From NCBI GenBank assembly GCA_026874595.1, contig CM049315.1, forward strand, positions 60,386,889 to 60,450,888: DNA of 64,000 bases, read 5' to 3'. This DNA is from Sipunculus nudus. Lineage: Eukaryota > Annelida > Sipuncula > Golfingiida > Sipunculidae. Positions within the stretch are counted from its first letter, which is position 1, and the number at the start of each line of letters is the position of its first letter. The notes beneath the pieces were generated by a model that was given only the letters and a program-made list of their open reading frames with translations, did not search any database and was not told the DNA's origin. The position numbers and the translations under genes are program-made. Positions 10,325-22,660 of the stretch are shown here, piece after piece.

Positions 10325-12098
10325 GAAAATGCCGTTCGGTCCCTTCTCCTGAAGGGCGCCATTCTCCCGGTCGATCCCGGATCTCCCGGGTTTTATTCCC
10401 GCATTTTTCTTGTCCCCAAGCCACACGGACAGTGGCGCCCGATTATAAATCTGCAGCGCCTCAATGCCTTTATTCGACCACCCCATTTTTGAATGTTCAA
10501 TATTCCCGCCGTGCTCCGCACCGTCCACCAAGGCGACTGGGCGTTCAAGATCGATTTAACAAACGCGTATTTCCATGTACCTATTCACCCTGTGTCTCAG
10601 CCGTACCTTCGGTTTGCCTACGGCACTCGCGTGTTTCAATTCAGAGCCCTCCCGTTCGGGATCAATATTGCGCCCTGGATCTTTACGATCCTTGTTCATG
10701 CTGTAACAACTTACCTCCGGTCAGTCGGGGTATCAGTCCTCCCGTACTTGGACGACTGGCTCGTTCACGCCCCTTCTCGCGATCTACTTCTCCACCACCG
10801 TGCCCTCGTGCTTTCCCTTCTTCGCGATCTAGGCTTTCTGGTCAATGTCCAGAAGTCTCATCTGGTCCCTACCCAGACCATTCAGTTTCTGGGCGTGGTC
10901 CTGGATTTTCGGGCCGGTCGTGTATCTCTCCCGCTCGACTTCGCGGTCAGTCTGCGCCGGCGGATCCGATCCCTTCTGTCGGCTCGTCGTGTCAGCTCCC
11001 ATCTGGCGGCTTCCTTACACGGTTCTCTCAACTGGGCGGCCACGTTCGTCCCTATGGGCCGCCTGTTCCTCCGCCCGGTGCTGTCGCTCCTCCGCTCCGC
11101 GCGTCTCCTGGGTTCGGCATCTCGGAGTACTGCGATTCTGCCTGCCCACCAGGCCTGGCGGTATTCCGTTCACGCAGACCGTCGCCTTTACGATCTTTAC
11201 CGACGCGTCTCAGATGGGCTGGGGTGCCCACCTGGCCGATCTTCGTATTTCCGGCCTCTGGTCTCCTCGGGAGCGTCTGCTCCATATCAATGTTCTAGAG
11301 CTCAGAGCAGTCCGTCGTGCGCTCGAACGCTGGTCTCCGCGCTTCCTCGACAGCCATGTTCTGGTCATGACAGACAACACGACGGTTCTTGCATATATCA
11401 ACAGGCAGGGCGGCACTCGGTCACCCTCGCTTCTGCGTGAAACTTATCGCCTGTTCGATCTGTGTATCCCTCTCGGTATTACACTTCAGGCTCGTCATGT
11501 CCGCGGCGCCGTGAACGTCCTCGCCGACGCCCTTTCCCGGGATCGCCTCGGTACCCTTACAGCCATTTCTCTCCCTCCGCCGGTTCTCCGGGGTATCTTC
11601 GGCGCTTGGGGGTCTCCGGATTTCGACCTGTTCGATTTCCCGAACCCTCCGCCCCTCGTTCCGTCCAGTCCACGGCTACGTCGCCCTCGCATCCTTCTCC
11701 CGGACAAGCCCCCGTCCGCCTCGACCAGCCGGTTCTTGTACGGGTTCCCGGTCCCGGCCCTGATCCCGCGGTTACTCTTGCGTCTCTCGGCGGCGCCTCT
11801 CACGGACCTCATCCTGATCGTCCCGTTTCATCCAGCGGCTCCGTGGTTTCCTCGGCGCCGTTCGTTTCTCGTCTGTCCGCCCATTCTCCTACCGCTGTCG
11901 GTCGATTTGCCGCTCCGTCCTCGCACTGCTCGGTCGTACCCTCTGAGCGCTTTCTTACTGTCGTCCGATCGCTCAAAGATCAGGGGTTTTCAACGCCGGT
12001 TGCGGCTCTTGCAGCGGCTCCCCGTCGACGATCTTCCGACCGTGTGTATGACTCCCGCTGGCTCATCTTCTCTCGATAGGCCAGACAGCTTCATGTAG
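10325..12098 (+). pseudogene. DIRS-type reverse transcriptase and RNase H (broken)
   Basis: RT motifs read 'GFYSRIFLVPKPHG', 'WRPIINLQRLN', 'FKIDLTNAYFHVPIH', 'LPFGINIAPWIF' and the catalytic box 'LPYLDDWLVH' (YLDD). A TGA at 10490-10492 interrupts the frame in the conserved 'PHF-MF' segment. The RNase H part is in another frame from about 11190: 'FTIFTDASQMGWGAH', 'LELRAVRRAL', 'VMTDNTTVLAYIN' and 'ADALSRD', giving the D-E-D-D set. A frameshift between about 11120 and 11190 separates the two. After RNase H comes the conserved DIRS extension ('WGSPDFDLF', 'LYGFPVPALIPRLL', 'APWFPRR'). Upstream, 'VLSTVRFGFRISF' (around 10210-10250, a third frame) is the usual pre-RT segment of this family. Confidence 0.9.
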
Positions 12099-13054
12099 AA
12101 CCACTGGATCCGCCGGTCCAGTCGCTCCTTAATTCCTACTGCATTTATTACAGGATAAACGTTTATCCTTCCAAATTATTCGCGGCTATCGGGCGGCTCT
12201 TCTTTCAGTGCTTCGCCCCCTCCGTCGGGATTCGGTTCTCCGTCATCCCGTCGTTTCAGATTTTCTCCAGGGGGTCCGCGCTCGTTCGTCCCGCCCGCGG
12301 TACGTAGTTCCTTCTTGGCGCCTTGACGTGGAACTCCGACTCCTCCGCGGCGCTCCTTATGAGCCGCTCCGCTCCGCGCACCTGCTCCATCTGTCGCGTA
12401 AGACGGCGTTCCTCTTGGCGCTCGCCACTGCTGGCCGTCGAGCTGAGCTTCATGCTCTCATGGCCGATCCGAAATTTTCTCAAATTGCGGCTGACGGTTC
12501 GTGAGCGGACTTTCACTTTCCTCCGGACTTTTATCGTAAATCGCAGTCTTACGATGACCCCGCAATTTCGTGGCACGTTCCTGCCCTGCCTAACGGCCGG
12601 TACCGGTTCGACGCCACGAATTGCCCCGTCCGGGCCTTCAGATACTATCTTAAGGCTATAAAATCACTCCGGGGGGCCGTAAGAAACTTTTTATTTCTTC
12701 AAAATTGGGTGCAGCCGATAAAGAAATGTCCTATTACTATCGGTAACTGGATAAAGGCTACTATCATCGCCGGCTCATGAGGTCAGGGCTATCGCCTCGT
12801 CCTTCGCTCACCTTTCGGATGTGTCTCCTGCCGCGCTGGTCAAAATGGGTATCTGGAAGTCCCCTTCCACGTTTACTCAATTTTACCTCAAGAACGTCCG
12901 CCTGCAGGACTCCGGCCTATATGCCATGGGTCCCGTGTTTGCCGCCGGCACTATCATTACCGTCACCAGTACAGCTTCCTCGACGTCTACTCATGTTCGG
13001 CCCGCTACTTGCCTGCAGACGTCGTCTTCTGCTGTGATTTCTACTGCTTGCTGA
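12050..13054 (+). pseudogene. DIRS-type tyrosine recombinase (broken)
   Basis: The core-binding part starts near 'YDSRWLIFSR' and continues as 'LRPLRRDSVLRHPVVSDFL' (frame of 12208). The catalytic domain shows box I 'TAGRRAELHAL' (first Arg), a His-x-x-Arg box 'HEVRAIASSFA' at about 12776-12787, and the nucleophile in 'TFTQFYLKN', with Tyr encoded at 12884-12886. All four members of the R-H-R-Y set are therefore recognisable, but they lie in different frames, with at least two frameshifts between about 12130 and 12775. The enzyme would integrate a circular cDNA by site-specific recombination. Confidence 0.85.
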
Positions 13055-13116
13055 CCGCATTCTCTTCATCCTCGTCGTTCCAGGTCAGTATCTCCCTCCC
13101 TATGGTTTATCTGTTT

Positions 13117-13470
13117 CTTCTCATTAATACAGAAAACGCTCACATCGATGTTTACGTAATCAAACCCCCCATTCCCCTCCCCATGAATGGTGGTTTTGTT
13201 AGTAAACGGATGTGAGCTTTTCTGTATTACAATCATCTCTCCCTCCCCCGATACTTCCTACTTCGCCCTCGAATAAGTGTCTCTACCAAAACGAGGCATG
13301 ACCTAGATACCGAGAATGAGGCGGAAGTGGGCAATGATAGGCCTACTCAGGGAAAATTTTGTAAGTGGGGCTTCTGGCGTGTGAATACTAATAGAGAATA
13401 TTCTCATTAATACAGAAAGTTCACATCCGTTTACTAACAAAACCATTCACGGGGAGGGGAATGGGGGATT
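13117..13470 (+). repeat. Right-terminal repeats of the DIRS element (direct copy, hairpin partner, inverted copy)
   Basis: Three related segments occur. S1 (13117-13165) begins 'ttctcattaatacagaaaa'. S2 (13165-13229) runs from 'cccattcccctcccc' to 'cttttctgtatta'. S3 (13401-13470) begins 'ttctcattaatacagaaag' and ends 'ggggaatgggggattt'. S2 is the reverse complement of S3 over about 65 bases, and S1 is a shorter direct match to S3. S1 and S2 are adjacent and can fold into a hairpin. This is the kind of complementary terminal/internal repeat used by DIRS elements for cDNA circularisation. Confidence 0.85.
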
Positions 13471-14440
13471 TCAACTTTAGGTGGCACCACGTATCTGCTG
13501 GACTAAAGCGTTTTATTTCGATGTCGTTCCTAAGACAGTATTGTGCTTGGAATACTCTGATATACATTTCTAATAAACAAGTATACCAACTTTCTAAGCA
13601 TGTTTAACATTTACTTTTCAAATTATAAACATCTTTTTCCAGCAGCCTTTGATGTTATTGCAATATCATTAACACGAAATCCGCCGTGCGGATTCATTTT
13701 AATAAATTGTTTTTTTGTCGACAGGTTTTATGACCCAGTTAACCTTTCCTTCATTAAGTAATTTATTTAATTTTACAAGCCAGTTATTATTTGTCATTTA
13801 TCTTTTCAGTATTTTTATCGCTTTTCAGTTTATTTGAATGTATCTGGTATTACGCCCAAGTTGGATTCGTTCTGCCGTTACACATGTCACTCGATAAACA
13901 CTTGATCTCTGTGTGAACATATGAGTTTGGTGACTGAAGTTAAAAGTACGGTCCAGTGTGATTTGTGGCCACAAGGTGGCACTTTGCGTCAGGGTGGCAA
14001 GAGTCTTCTCCGCAATTTTGATCATTTGATTTCACGCACATCTCAAGGAGCGAGCATATATTTTACAATAAGCCTTACCGTTACTGGTATATGCAGGCTA
14101 AACGTCATTCAGTCTTTATTATATAAATGGAAAGCAACTATAGGAATATTTCTTGATTTTAAGAGGTATACACAAAGTTGGATATTGCATTATTATAATT
14201 TACGATAATAATCTAAAATGTATCATTATATATATATATAGCCAAGACAAACTGTGAAAATTGTGATTTTATAGTCAAGTCTACAAGATAACCTACTGAA
14301 TATGGAAAAAATGACAACACAATCGATACTGCTAGAGGTCAATATCTTGCAAATAGTTTCTAATTTGAAATTTAAATTCAGCTTTTTGCTGTTAATATCA
14401 GGCATAAAGTGACCAATTACGCGAATCTTATGTAAAGATA

Positions 14441-14541
14441 TACACTCCCACGCAGTGGTCACATTCTATTCCTGTAATCTATTTAATTGCGCCATGAAAT
14501 GAATTACAGGAATGGAATGCGACCGCTGCTTGAGGAGTGTA
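14441..14541. mobile_element. Short foldback (MITE-like) element, copy 1
   Basis: An imperfect palindrome of about 100 bp. The left arm 14441-14478 begins 'tacactcccacgcagtggtc'. The right arm 14503-14541 is its reverse complement with few mismatches, ending 'tgaggagtgta'. The arms share 'cattcc(a/t)attcctgtaat'. The arm sequence recurs at 38834-38902. No coding capacity. Confidence 0.75.
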
Positions 14542-16189
14542 GTATTGATTAATATACAGTCTTATTAATGAACGAGTTTTATCAATAGAAGTTGGACATA
14601 AATGTTATCAAAGGTCTCTCACCTGAAATAGATTCGTTCGTGGTGTCTTAGTGCACAAATAAAACCCCAACCGAAATGTCCCATGGCAAAGTGTCTTTTT
14701 CGACCCAAATCCAAGATGGCAGCCATATTAAGGGATCAAATATTTAAATGGCTATAATTCAATACCTGATTGTTTATAGAAACACATTTAATTTGTTATT
14801 CCCAACGAACCTTAGGATGCCCGTTCATCTGATGACACTTCTGAGGTTATAAAAGGCACATCTCATGCATTATTGAAAAAAAGGCAGGGCGTATGGCAGA
14901 TTGAATGTGTGCTCAAAGAGACCAGATTAATCGTTGCTAATCAGCTACTTCACACCTTACGCGTGTCCCGGTGTGGTGGCCAAAGACCTAATTGCCGATG
15001 ACCAGCCACCCGGAGCACAAAGCTCCGCCTACTTCTGTTTGACAGTTCTTGATATGTCAATGCGCGTAAATATTTGGTATTTTCAACCATGACAAACTAT
15101 TTCCTTTTTTTTAATTTTGTATATCGAAACCAATTCAGACCAGAAATAAATAATGAAAATATACGACTGTCACTCGCGCTGATATTCCTGTTTCTCGTTG
15201 ATAAAAGGAAATTACTTTTCCCAAACAGTTTTGGTCATTTTCTCAAAACGAAAATTCAACAGACTGCACGGTCTTCAGAGCGATATTTCTAAAAAAAATC
15301 CAAACAAAGAGTTTTTAAATTTTGCATATACGTTTGTTGACATGTAATCTAAAATGCGATTTTTTCTTTTTTTTCGATATCTGTTTTAGTTTAGCAGTTA
15401 TACGCCATTTTTAATAAATATACATTGTTTTTATCATCCATTTTTTAAATTTAAAATTCGATAGGAAAAAATACTATATATATTATAAAAAAAACCCTGG
15501 AGATATTTGTATGTACTTTCATATGATATTATTTTTACATATTTACCATTTGCCAAATGTGAGATATATCGCATTTAAAAAAATATAAAAAAAATATTAA
15601 AAGTTTAAAATCTTAACAGCAAAAGCTAAAAAAGCTATTCATATATATCTCATCTAACAGAGAATATTTTAAGGTTCTAAATATGTATATATCATTGTGG
15701 CTTAAAATAATTTTAATAGGAATTTTAAAGCTGAATTAAACCAAGGTAGTTTTACGTTGATTAGATTGAGTAAATAGTTTATATTAGTACATAGTTAAAT
15801 AAACGAATACAGTTCAAAGTTCATAGGATAACATTGAGATCGGTGGTGTTAAATAAACGCACATAGTTCAGTCAATACTTTGAGATTAGTTTTAAAATTT
15901 ATTACTTAATGACTCTGGTTATATGTCTTGCTACTGTTTGACCAAGTCCCAAATCAGGCTGGTGACCTCGTGGAAAAGTTTAGGCTGTCTTTCTAGCCTT
16001 GAAGATGGTTTCTGAGTGGTTTCCTTGTATACACGTTGACGTACATCTTCTTACCACATTATTTTACCAGATCCCCGATAGACGCTGTACCAAGTTATGC
16101 CTGGAATGTATGACACCTGGCATTCCACCGGGCCGTCTCAACTAAAGACAAATGTCACAGAGTCCGGGTCGCATTCACAGCGGGGTTCT

Positions 16190-16330
16190 AGCTGGTGCTA
16201 CAAACGTACTTTTTTAATTATAGAATCCAGTTCGCACTAAAGGTGGATTTCTGGTGCTACAAACGTACTTTTTAATTATAGAATCTGGTTTGCATTAACA
16301 GTAGGTTTTCTGGTGCTACAAACGTACCTA
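16190..16330 (+). repeat. About 62-bp tandem repeat, 2.3 copies
   Basis: 'ctggtgctacaaacgtac' recurs at about 16192, 16251 and 16311, with 'tttttaattatagaatc' in the first two units. Confidence 0.75.
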
Positions 16331-18841
16331 TATTAACTTTGATATACTTTTTCATTTTCCTTTAGCCTGAGCCTCAGACATGCTGAAGACCGGAATCCCT
16401 TCTGCACTCTTGAGTAATCAACTGTTTTAGTGTTCTCTGTGATAAAGCAGCAGTTATTTTGCTTTGAAGTAACTGCCGTTACTTCTGTATTCAAATCATG
16501 TTTACAGGACACACGCACCTGCCTAATACAATAAACATGATGTGATATTGGGACTTGACAATGCTGAACTGGCTTCACCCATGGTAGCTTTCTTTGTGTG
16601 TTAGTCTGTTTATATAAGGCTAACTTTAACCCTAAATAGGCCAGGTTGCATTTAATTATTTCCTCTATATACTGTTTTCATAATTTAGTGTTTAAAGTGA
16701 TTTTAATATATAGTTGTTTGATACCAGATTAAAAATATGGGACTTTCTAATCTGGAGTTACGTATAGGATTCTGAAATCGAAATTCTGCTAAAATTGAAT
16801 ATTTCTGCATTTGTTTACAAATTTTTGAACTTAAATTTATTTCGCATGTGTTCATCAAGCCAAATAAGTATATCAGAAATTGTTACGGTTTTCATCCTAC
16901 CTCAAGTTTAAAAGTACCTAGTTTTAAGGGATTGAATGAGTCTGGTCATTGTTATAATTTGCTGTTGTTATAATGTCAGTAAAACTCAGTATTGTCTGCT
17001 AGTTATTGGAAAACGAATTATTGTTCAACGTATTTGCCGCTCCCATTTTTCGTGTATCAAATTTCCTTCCCTATTTAAGACCAGGTCCTTAGTAATTTTG
17101 TTAATATATTTGTGTTATACAATGAATTCCTTTAAAAAATCTTAACGTTTTGGAAAATGGACTCATACATTTGTGTTGATCAAAACCGTTTCAAGAATTG
17201 AAGCAGCTTTTTTATTTTCTAAGTAAACTGGCAAAATTCCGGGTGTTATGTCTCGACCGATGAAGAAAAAAAAATCAGTTCGCTGGCTCGCATCATTTTC
17301 CCGTAGAAAGTATGTTTTTGTGTTTCCTAACTTTATAATCTAACAAAATAATGCAAAATCATGTTCAAAATACTCCCTCCTGTACTTAAAGACATATTTG
17401 ATTACTCAATATATGATTATATCAGACACTCATAATACATAATACAAAATAAAAGAAAAAAAAGGAACGAATGTTAAAATTTTAAATATTAAGGGCTACG
17501 AAGAGCTACCACCGATGCAATGCTATCACATGTTTTCTGAGAGTTGTAGGCCTTTGACAGACGTTATACCAAGAGCATTATTCCTTCAAATGGTACCGGT
17601 GCGAGAGTTTCTGGGATTAGTTCATCGTCTTAATATATTTGTCAGTTCATTTCTTAATTGAATTTTCGTCTGGTAATGGATATACGCGTTGCTTCTTTAC
17701 CGATTTCTGGAGTTCATAAATTTCCGCGTCTGGTATTTTTCAATGTGTAAATCAATTTTTGCTGTTCGTAATAGGGTTAAATGTAACCAATACATTGGCA
17801 GCCATTCTAGCAATATACGATGAAAGTTACAATAATAAGATTTGATTGGCGTATTGGTTTGATGTAAGCTGTACGCATGGTTTTGTGACTAGTTGATCTC
17901 AGACAGAGTTGGCCAGGCTGCGTTCTTTGACCGTCTTTACCGCGTCATGTTCATGAACGTGGCAGGCCCAGGCTGTAAGTACGGACTCTAAACGCTTCAG
18001 GAAGTTGTCCGAACTAACAAAAACACTGATGTTGAACAATACACTACCCGCTTGCACACGAGCTCTAAGTACACACCGATAAGTTGTCAAAACAAATTGT
18101 TCCTTACCACCTTACCATTCATGCATGCATTCAGTCATGTATTGGACAACGGGACCACTTAAAAAAACTGTTATATCTACTTACAGGCAATAAAGTACTT
18201 TTAAAAGTGTTTTTTCCCTATATGATCAGTTACACTTACTCAGGATATCCGAATATCTTTTTTGCCTACGGTGTTTCATGTGGCTTAAACAGTAACAAGT
18301 TGACCTATTCAGAATCCCCACTCTCACTGCTGTGTGGTTCTGTAGACGGAAATCCCATTGTGGCGGTAGTCTGTGGCTGTTTTGATCCTCTTCAACATCT
18401 CAACAGCAGGATACCAGACTTTGCTCACAGACGGCTACTGTTTATAGATTTGTAATTTTGTTGGGTTTATCATTCCCGGATAAGTACCCTGGTACATACA
18501 TTTTCCTCGTGCTCGCTCCATAACTATGATATTATGCGAGCGGAAGTTCAACCAACGCATGGTCAAAACACTGTACTCTCTGTCAAGGATGGGGTTCTGG
18601 AATGTACGGACAACCTCAAACCAGGATAGAGGAGCCGTTTATAGATCCCCTGTAAGGTATTATTAAGGTACAGGTTTACCTATAGACCACAGACCGCAGC
18701 CAAACAGTACAACACGCAATATAAAACAGCTAAGCTTATCCCAGCAATATTTTCTAACTAACCTTTCTCGTGCATGTCTATCTGTCGATCCTCTTGGGAC
18801 TTCATTGCAAAGATGTGACGTCCTGATGTGACTTCTATATG

Positions 18842-20165
18842 CGAGATTGTTATAACATTATGCTAGGCAGACCCAGTCATGTCTTCTTTTAGTGAGATTG
18901 TTATAACATTATGCTAGGCAGACCCAGTCATGTCTTCTTTTAGTGAGATTGTTATAACATTATGGTAGGCAGACCCAGTCATGTCTGCTTTTGGTGAGAT
19001 TGTTATAACAATATATTAGGTAGAGTATAAGACCCACTCATGTCTTCTGTTAGTTGGATTTTTCTTACAATATGTTAGTCTGAACCAATCGTGTCTTCTT
19101 TTGAGGCGATTGTTCTAACATTTTAGTGGGTACAAGTACCCGTGTCTTCTTTCGAGGAGTTTGTTCTGACATTATGTATAGGTACACCGACCCATGTCTT
19201 TTTATTTAGGTGCTTGTTCTAACATTCTTACATTGTAGTATAGGTACAACGACCCATGTCTTCCTTTGAGGAGTTTCATCTAATATTGTATTACAGGTAC
19301 AACGACCCATGTCTTCTTTTGAGGAGTTTCATCGAATATTGTATTATAGGTACACCTACCCATGTCTTCTTATGAGGAGTTTCATTTAATATTGTATTAT
19401 AGGTACACCGACCCATGTCTTTTTTTGAGGAGTTTCATCTAATATTGTATTATAGGTACACCGACCCATGCTTTTTTAGGAGTTTGTTCTAACATTTTAG
19501 TATAGTCTGAACCAATCATGTCTTCTTTTGAAGAGTTTTATCTAACATTTTAGTTTCGGTTCACCGACCCATGTCTTCTTTTGTGGAGTTTCATCTAATA
19601 TTGTATTATAGGTACACCGACCCATGCTTTTTTTAGGAGTTTGTTCTAACATTTTAGTATAGTCTGAACCAATCATGTCTTCTTTTGAGGAGTTTTATCT
19701 AACATTATAGTTTCGGTACACCGACCCATGTCTTCTTTTGTGGAGTTTCATCTAATATTGTATTATAGGTACACCGACCCATGCTTTTTTGAGGAGTTTG
19801 TTCTAACATTTTAGTATAGTCTGAACCAATCATGTCTTCTTTTGAGGAGTTTTATCTAACATTATAGTTTCGGTACACCGACCCATGTCTTCTTTTGTGG
19901 AGTTTCATCTAATATTGTATTATAGGTACACCGACCCATGCTTTTTTTGAGGAGTTTGTTCTAACATTTTAGTATAGTCTGAACCAATCATGTCTTCTTT
20001 TGAGGAGTTTCATCTAATATTGTATTATAGGTACACCGACCCATGTCTTTTTTTGAGGAGTTTCATCTAATATTGTATTATAGGTACACCGACCCATGTC
20101 TTCTTTTGAGGAGTTTCTTCAATCATTATATTAGTTAGACCAACCCATGCCTTCTCTTGGGAGAT
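18842..20165 (+). repeat. Satellite with 51-53-bp units and a higher-order repeat of about 158 bp
   Basis: The array begins with near-identical 51-bp units ('gagattgttataacattatg', 'ctaggcagacccagtcatg', 'tcttctttta'). It grades into 53-bp units ('gaggagtttcatctaatatt', 'gtattataggtacaccgac', 'ccatgtcttctttt'). Between about 19480 and 20020 three different units alternate, so that 'gtttcggt(t/a)caccgaccc' recurs at about 19551, 19710 and 19867, a higher-order period near 158 bp. No coding signal. Confidence 0.9.
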
Positions 20166-20262
20166 TATTCTAACATATTTGGTAGACTCTCTCTACCTGT
20201 GTCACACTGAACTACCGCTCCACTCATTTCTCTACAAATACACCAGTGTCCACCTAACCTCT

Positions 20263-20960
20263 ACGCTCCCCAGGCATAGGAAATCTTGCGCTTTTAAAGA
20301 AGCAACCGATTTTCACGCTGCCAGCTTTGACCGTTTATGATATATTTAGACACCAGATGGCGGTTCTTTGTCCGCTGAAAAAAAACGTGCGTATGATGTG
20401 ACAAGCAGCTAACCAGATGCCAATAAACAAACACTCAACAGGCATCCTGGCTCCGCCCATAGCTGCGCTTCAAGCGCCGCTTGATGAGTTTATGGTCGAA
20501 TTTTAATTGCTCCCTCTGCATTCTCGCATCATCAACCGATTCGATTATGACATTATGACTGTGTAAGCGTAGCCATGTATCTGTTGTCTGCAGAACTGAA
20601 ACCAGCCAGCGAGGTGTGCACGCAGCCTTTGTTGTTACGTTTCGTTTGAATTACAGCTCACCGGCCGGGCATCCTATGTGCCCAAGGCCCTAAGCAAAAA
20701 CCACGTCATGGGCAATTCTCTCTGAGCCTGTGGCCTGTTCAGACGCTACCGGGGCAATGAGCTGTCAATCAAAACGAAATGAACATGATTGGCTCCGTGT
20801 ATTCCTCGCTTGGCTTTGTCTTCCAGCACAAGGTCTCTCCTGATTGGACAAAAATACAGTGCTCCCCTCTGGTGTAGCAATTCAGGATACGAGGTCATAA
20901 CAAACAGCGCTTACGATATAGGTACTAGGCCTATAGTTAAAGCGCTGTGTAAAGAGCGTA
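20263..20960 (+). repeat. Promoter-like dispersed repeat, copy A
   Basis: It shares long blocks with 22661-23110: 'ggaaatcttgcgctt', 'accgtttatgat', 'aacaaacactc', 'ggctccgccca', 'tctgagcctgtggcctgttc', 'gatgagctgtca', 'caaaacgaaatgaac', 'ggctccgtgtatt', 'gtgctcccctctggtgtag' and a terminal hairpin at 20904-20948. It contains GC-box-like ('ctccgccca') and CCAAT-type ('tgattgg', twice) motifs. Copy A has about 237 bases (roughly 20460-20697) that copy B lacks. There is no open reading frame of note. It could be a non-autonomous transposon or a duplicated regulatory region. Confidence 0.85.
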
Positions 20961-22660
20961 CCTAACCTCTAGTTACTGACTATACTACTTACGCGAACAC
21001 TTAACATTTGACCATTTAACAATTTTAAAACTGATTTATTTATTGAATTATTCAATAATCACTGATGGACTACGCTAAGGTTACAAGGCAGAGAATTTTT
21101 ATGGAATTAAGCATCCATCCTGATGCAGTTTACGGAGAGAAGCAGGACGGCCCCGTGCCTGCCTCATGAGCAGCAGTCACATGATCAACAGTCACATGAT
21201 TAACAGTCACATGATCAGCTGTCACAGATAGATCCTTGTTCAAAATGTGTAGCCGTATATAAGCCATAAATATTCTGTCTTTACAACAACTTTGACTGTA
21301 ATCTGTCTGAAAGTGCAGAGGGATATCATTTAGACCGGAAGGTCGAGGACCCTGTAGTTCCGGTTCATGTTTTATTATTTCTTCTTCAGTACCTCTATAT
21401 TTGCTGAATCGTAATCCAGGGACAAGATCGTCCCATGTGTGACATTACGTATAACATGCGTCGTGAGGAATCCCTGATAATATTTGATGTTTTTACAGAT
21501 TTTTTAGTTATAAAAGATCTCCAAGATTCTGTTTAAATATGATACACATCAAAGCCAAATGTAAGAGCTGATTTATGTCTGTACCTGTAAAGGAGAGACC
21601 GCACTAACAGCCGTTCATGTATTCATGTCGGGACTGGCACCAACGAATTGGTTAGCTGACAAGGGCACTTAACTATCGTGTCACTGTGTGTGAGCCGATG
21701 CGTGATTATTTTAATTTACCTGATTTCATTGTCTTTGCAAACCCAAGCCCTGCACGGGCATTTAGGGGCCTACCAATTATATTGACTCTACCGGTTAAAT
21801 AGCGAATGTTAGCCCTCTCATATCATTTTATCGGTTCCCTATTAATAAAATGGTGGGGACACACTGGGTATTCAGTTCCATTTTGTCGCCAGGCAGACAG
21901 CCACGGCAAACGTATTGAAACTCCCCAATATATATGTCCGCATGTTAACAGCAACATTAGTCGTCAAAAGTAATACGTTTTATGATGGTGGATACTGTTT
22001 GACTTGGCCACACATGTAGGCTTCTATAAAAGCATCAGTATCGACCGTCTGAACCGGCTAACACGCGTTTATAGCAGCAGCATGCAATCGTATATTGACT
22101 CAGCCATCGAACATGCAAGTTCGGCCCATCTGGTACCCTCATCCTCAAACATATACACACGTCACTGCCTATTCGCCTTCTGCTGCAAGAGTAAATACCC
22201 CGTTAAACTCACAGTTAGCTGATTGTTTTCCCCGTCTTTACTTTACATACGTTTTGCTATCACAGTGCTGAAGCTTGTCCACGGGGAAAAATCACCCAGT
22301 TGTTACTTTCGTGTGTACATTTCCCTTTTACAATGTAACTTCGTTCAATGAACTATTAATCTTTTCAGGCGTAATAAAACGGCTTCATCTGTAAATACAT
22401 AAAATATATGTTTGTGAATCAATAACCACGTGACTGATGATATTAGATATCGTTATATGTTTAATTCTTCCTTGTTTGTTATTCTTTACACAAAGAAAAA
22501 TGCATTTTATGTTTCATATGTTACACAATACAAATGAAACAAGAAGTAATGACTGGAATCTGAACTGTTATAAACTGATATAATTATTATACAAATATAA
22601 CGATCCTTGTAGTGGATATACTGCTGCACGAGCTCAAGTTATTTTGATTCTGTGCCTATA
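20961..22660. other. Sequence between the two promoter-like copies
   Basis: No supported gene. Around 21165-21232 the motif 'cagtcacatgatca' and variants is repeated about four times. Nothing else stands out. Confidence 0.55.

Larger units (their letters stand above)
8951..13490 (+). mobile_element. Degenerate DIRS-superfamily (tyrosine-recombinase) retroelement
   Basis: A GC-rich island of about 4.5 kb in AT-rich DNA with the order gag-like ORF, reverse transcriptase, RNase H, tyrosine recombinase, then inverted/direct terminal repeats. That order and the absence of an integrase or protease define DIRS-type retroelements. I see no DNA-methyltransferase domain between RNase H and recombinase, so it may be closer to Ngaro/PAT types than to DIRS1, but I cannot decide. 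The copy is dead: there are several frameshifts and an in-frame TGA. No left terminal repeat matching the right-hand one is visible, so the left border is approximate and the copy is probably 5'-truncated. Confidence 0.88.
13491..18840. other. Gene-free AT-rich region
   Basis: I see no supported gene here. It contains the foldback element at 14441-14541 and a short tandem repeat at 16190-16330. The longest ORF near its end (18084-18455, 123 codons) shows no family resemblance, and its composition is that of the surrounding DNA. Confidence 0.6.

Noticed and set aside
9173-12661. Many overlapping ORFs on both strands inside the DIRS element
   Set aside because: GC-rich DNA has few stops. Only the frames carrying RT, RNase H, recombinase and the basic gag-like tail show family motifs; the others are shadows.
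18084-18455. A 123-codon plus-strand ORF
   Set aside because: No family motif, ordinary local composition and no splice or promoter context that supports it.
20904-20975. Helitron-like 3' end (hairpin followed by CTAG-T) in copy A
   Set aside because: Copy B has the hairpin but not the CTAG, and no Helitron 5' end or Rep/helicase was seen.
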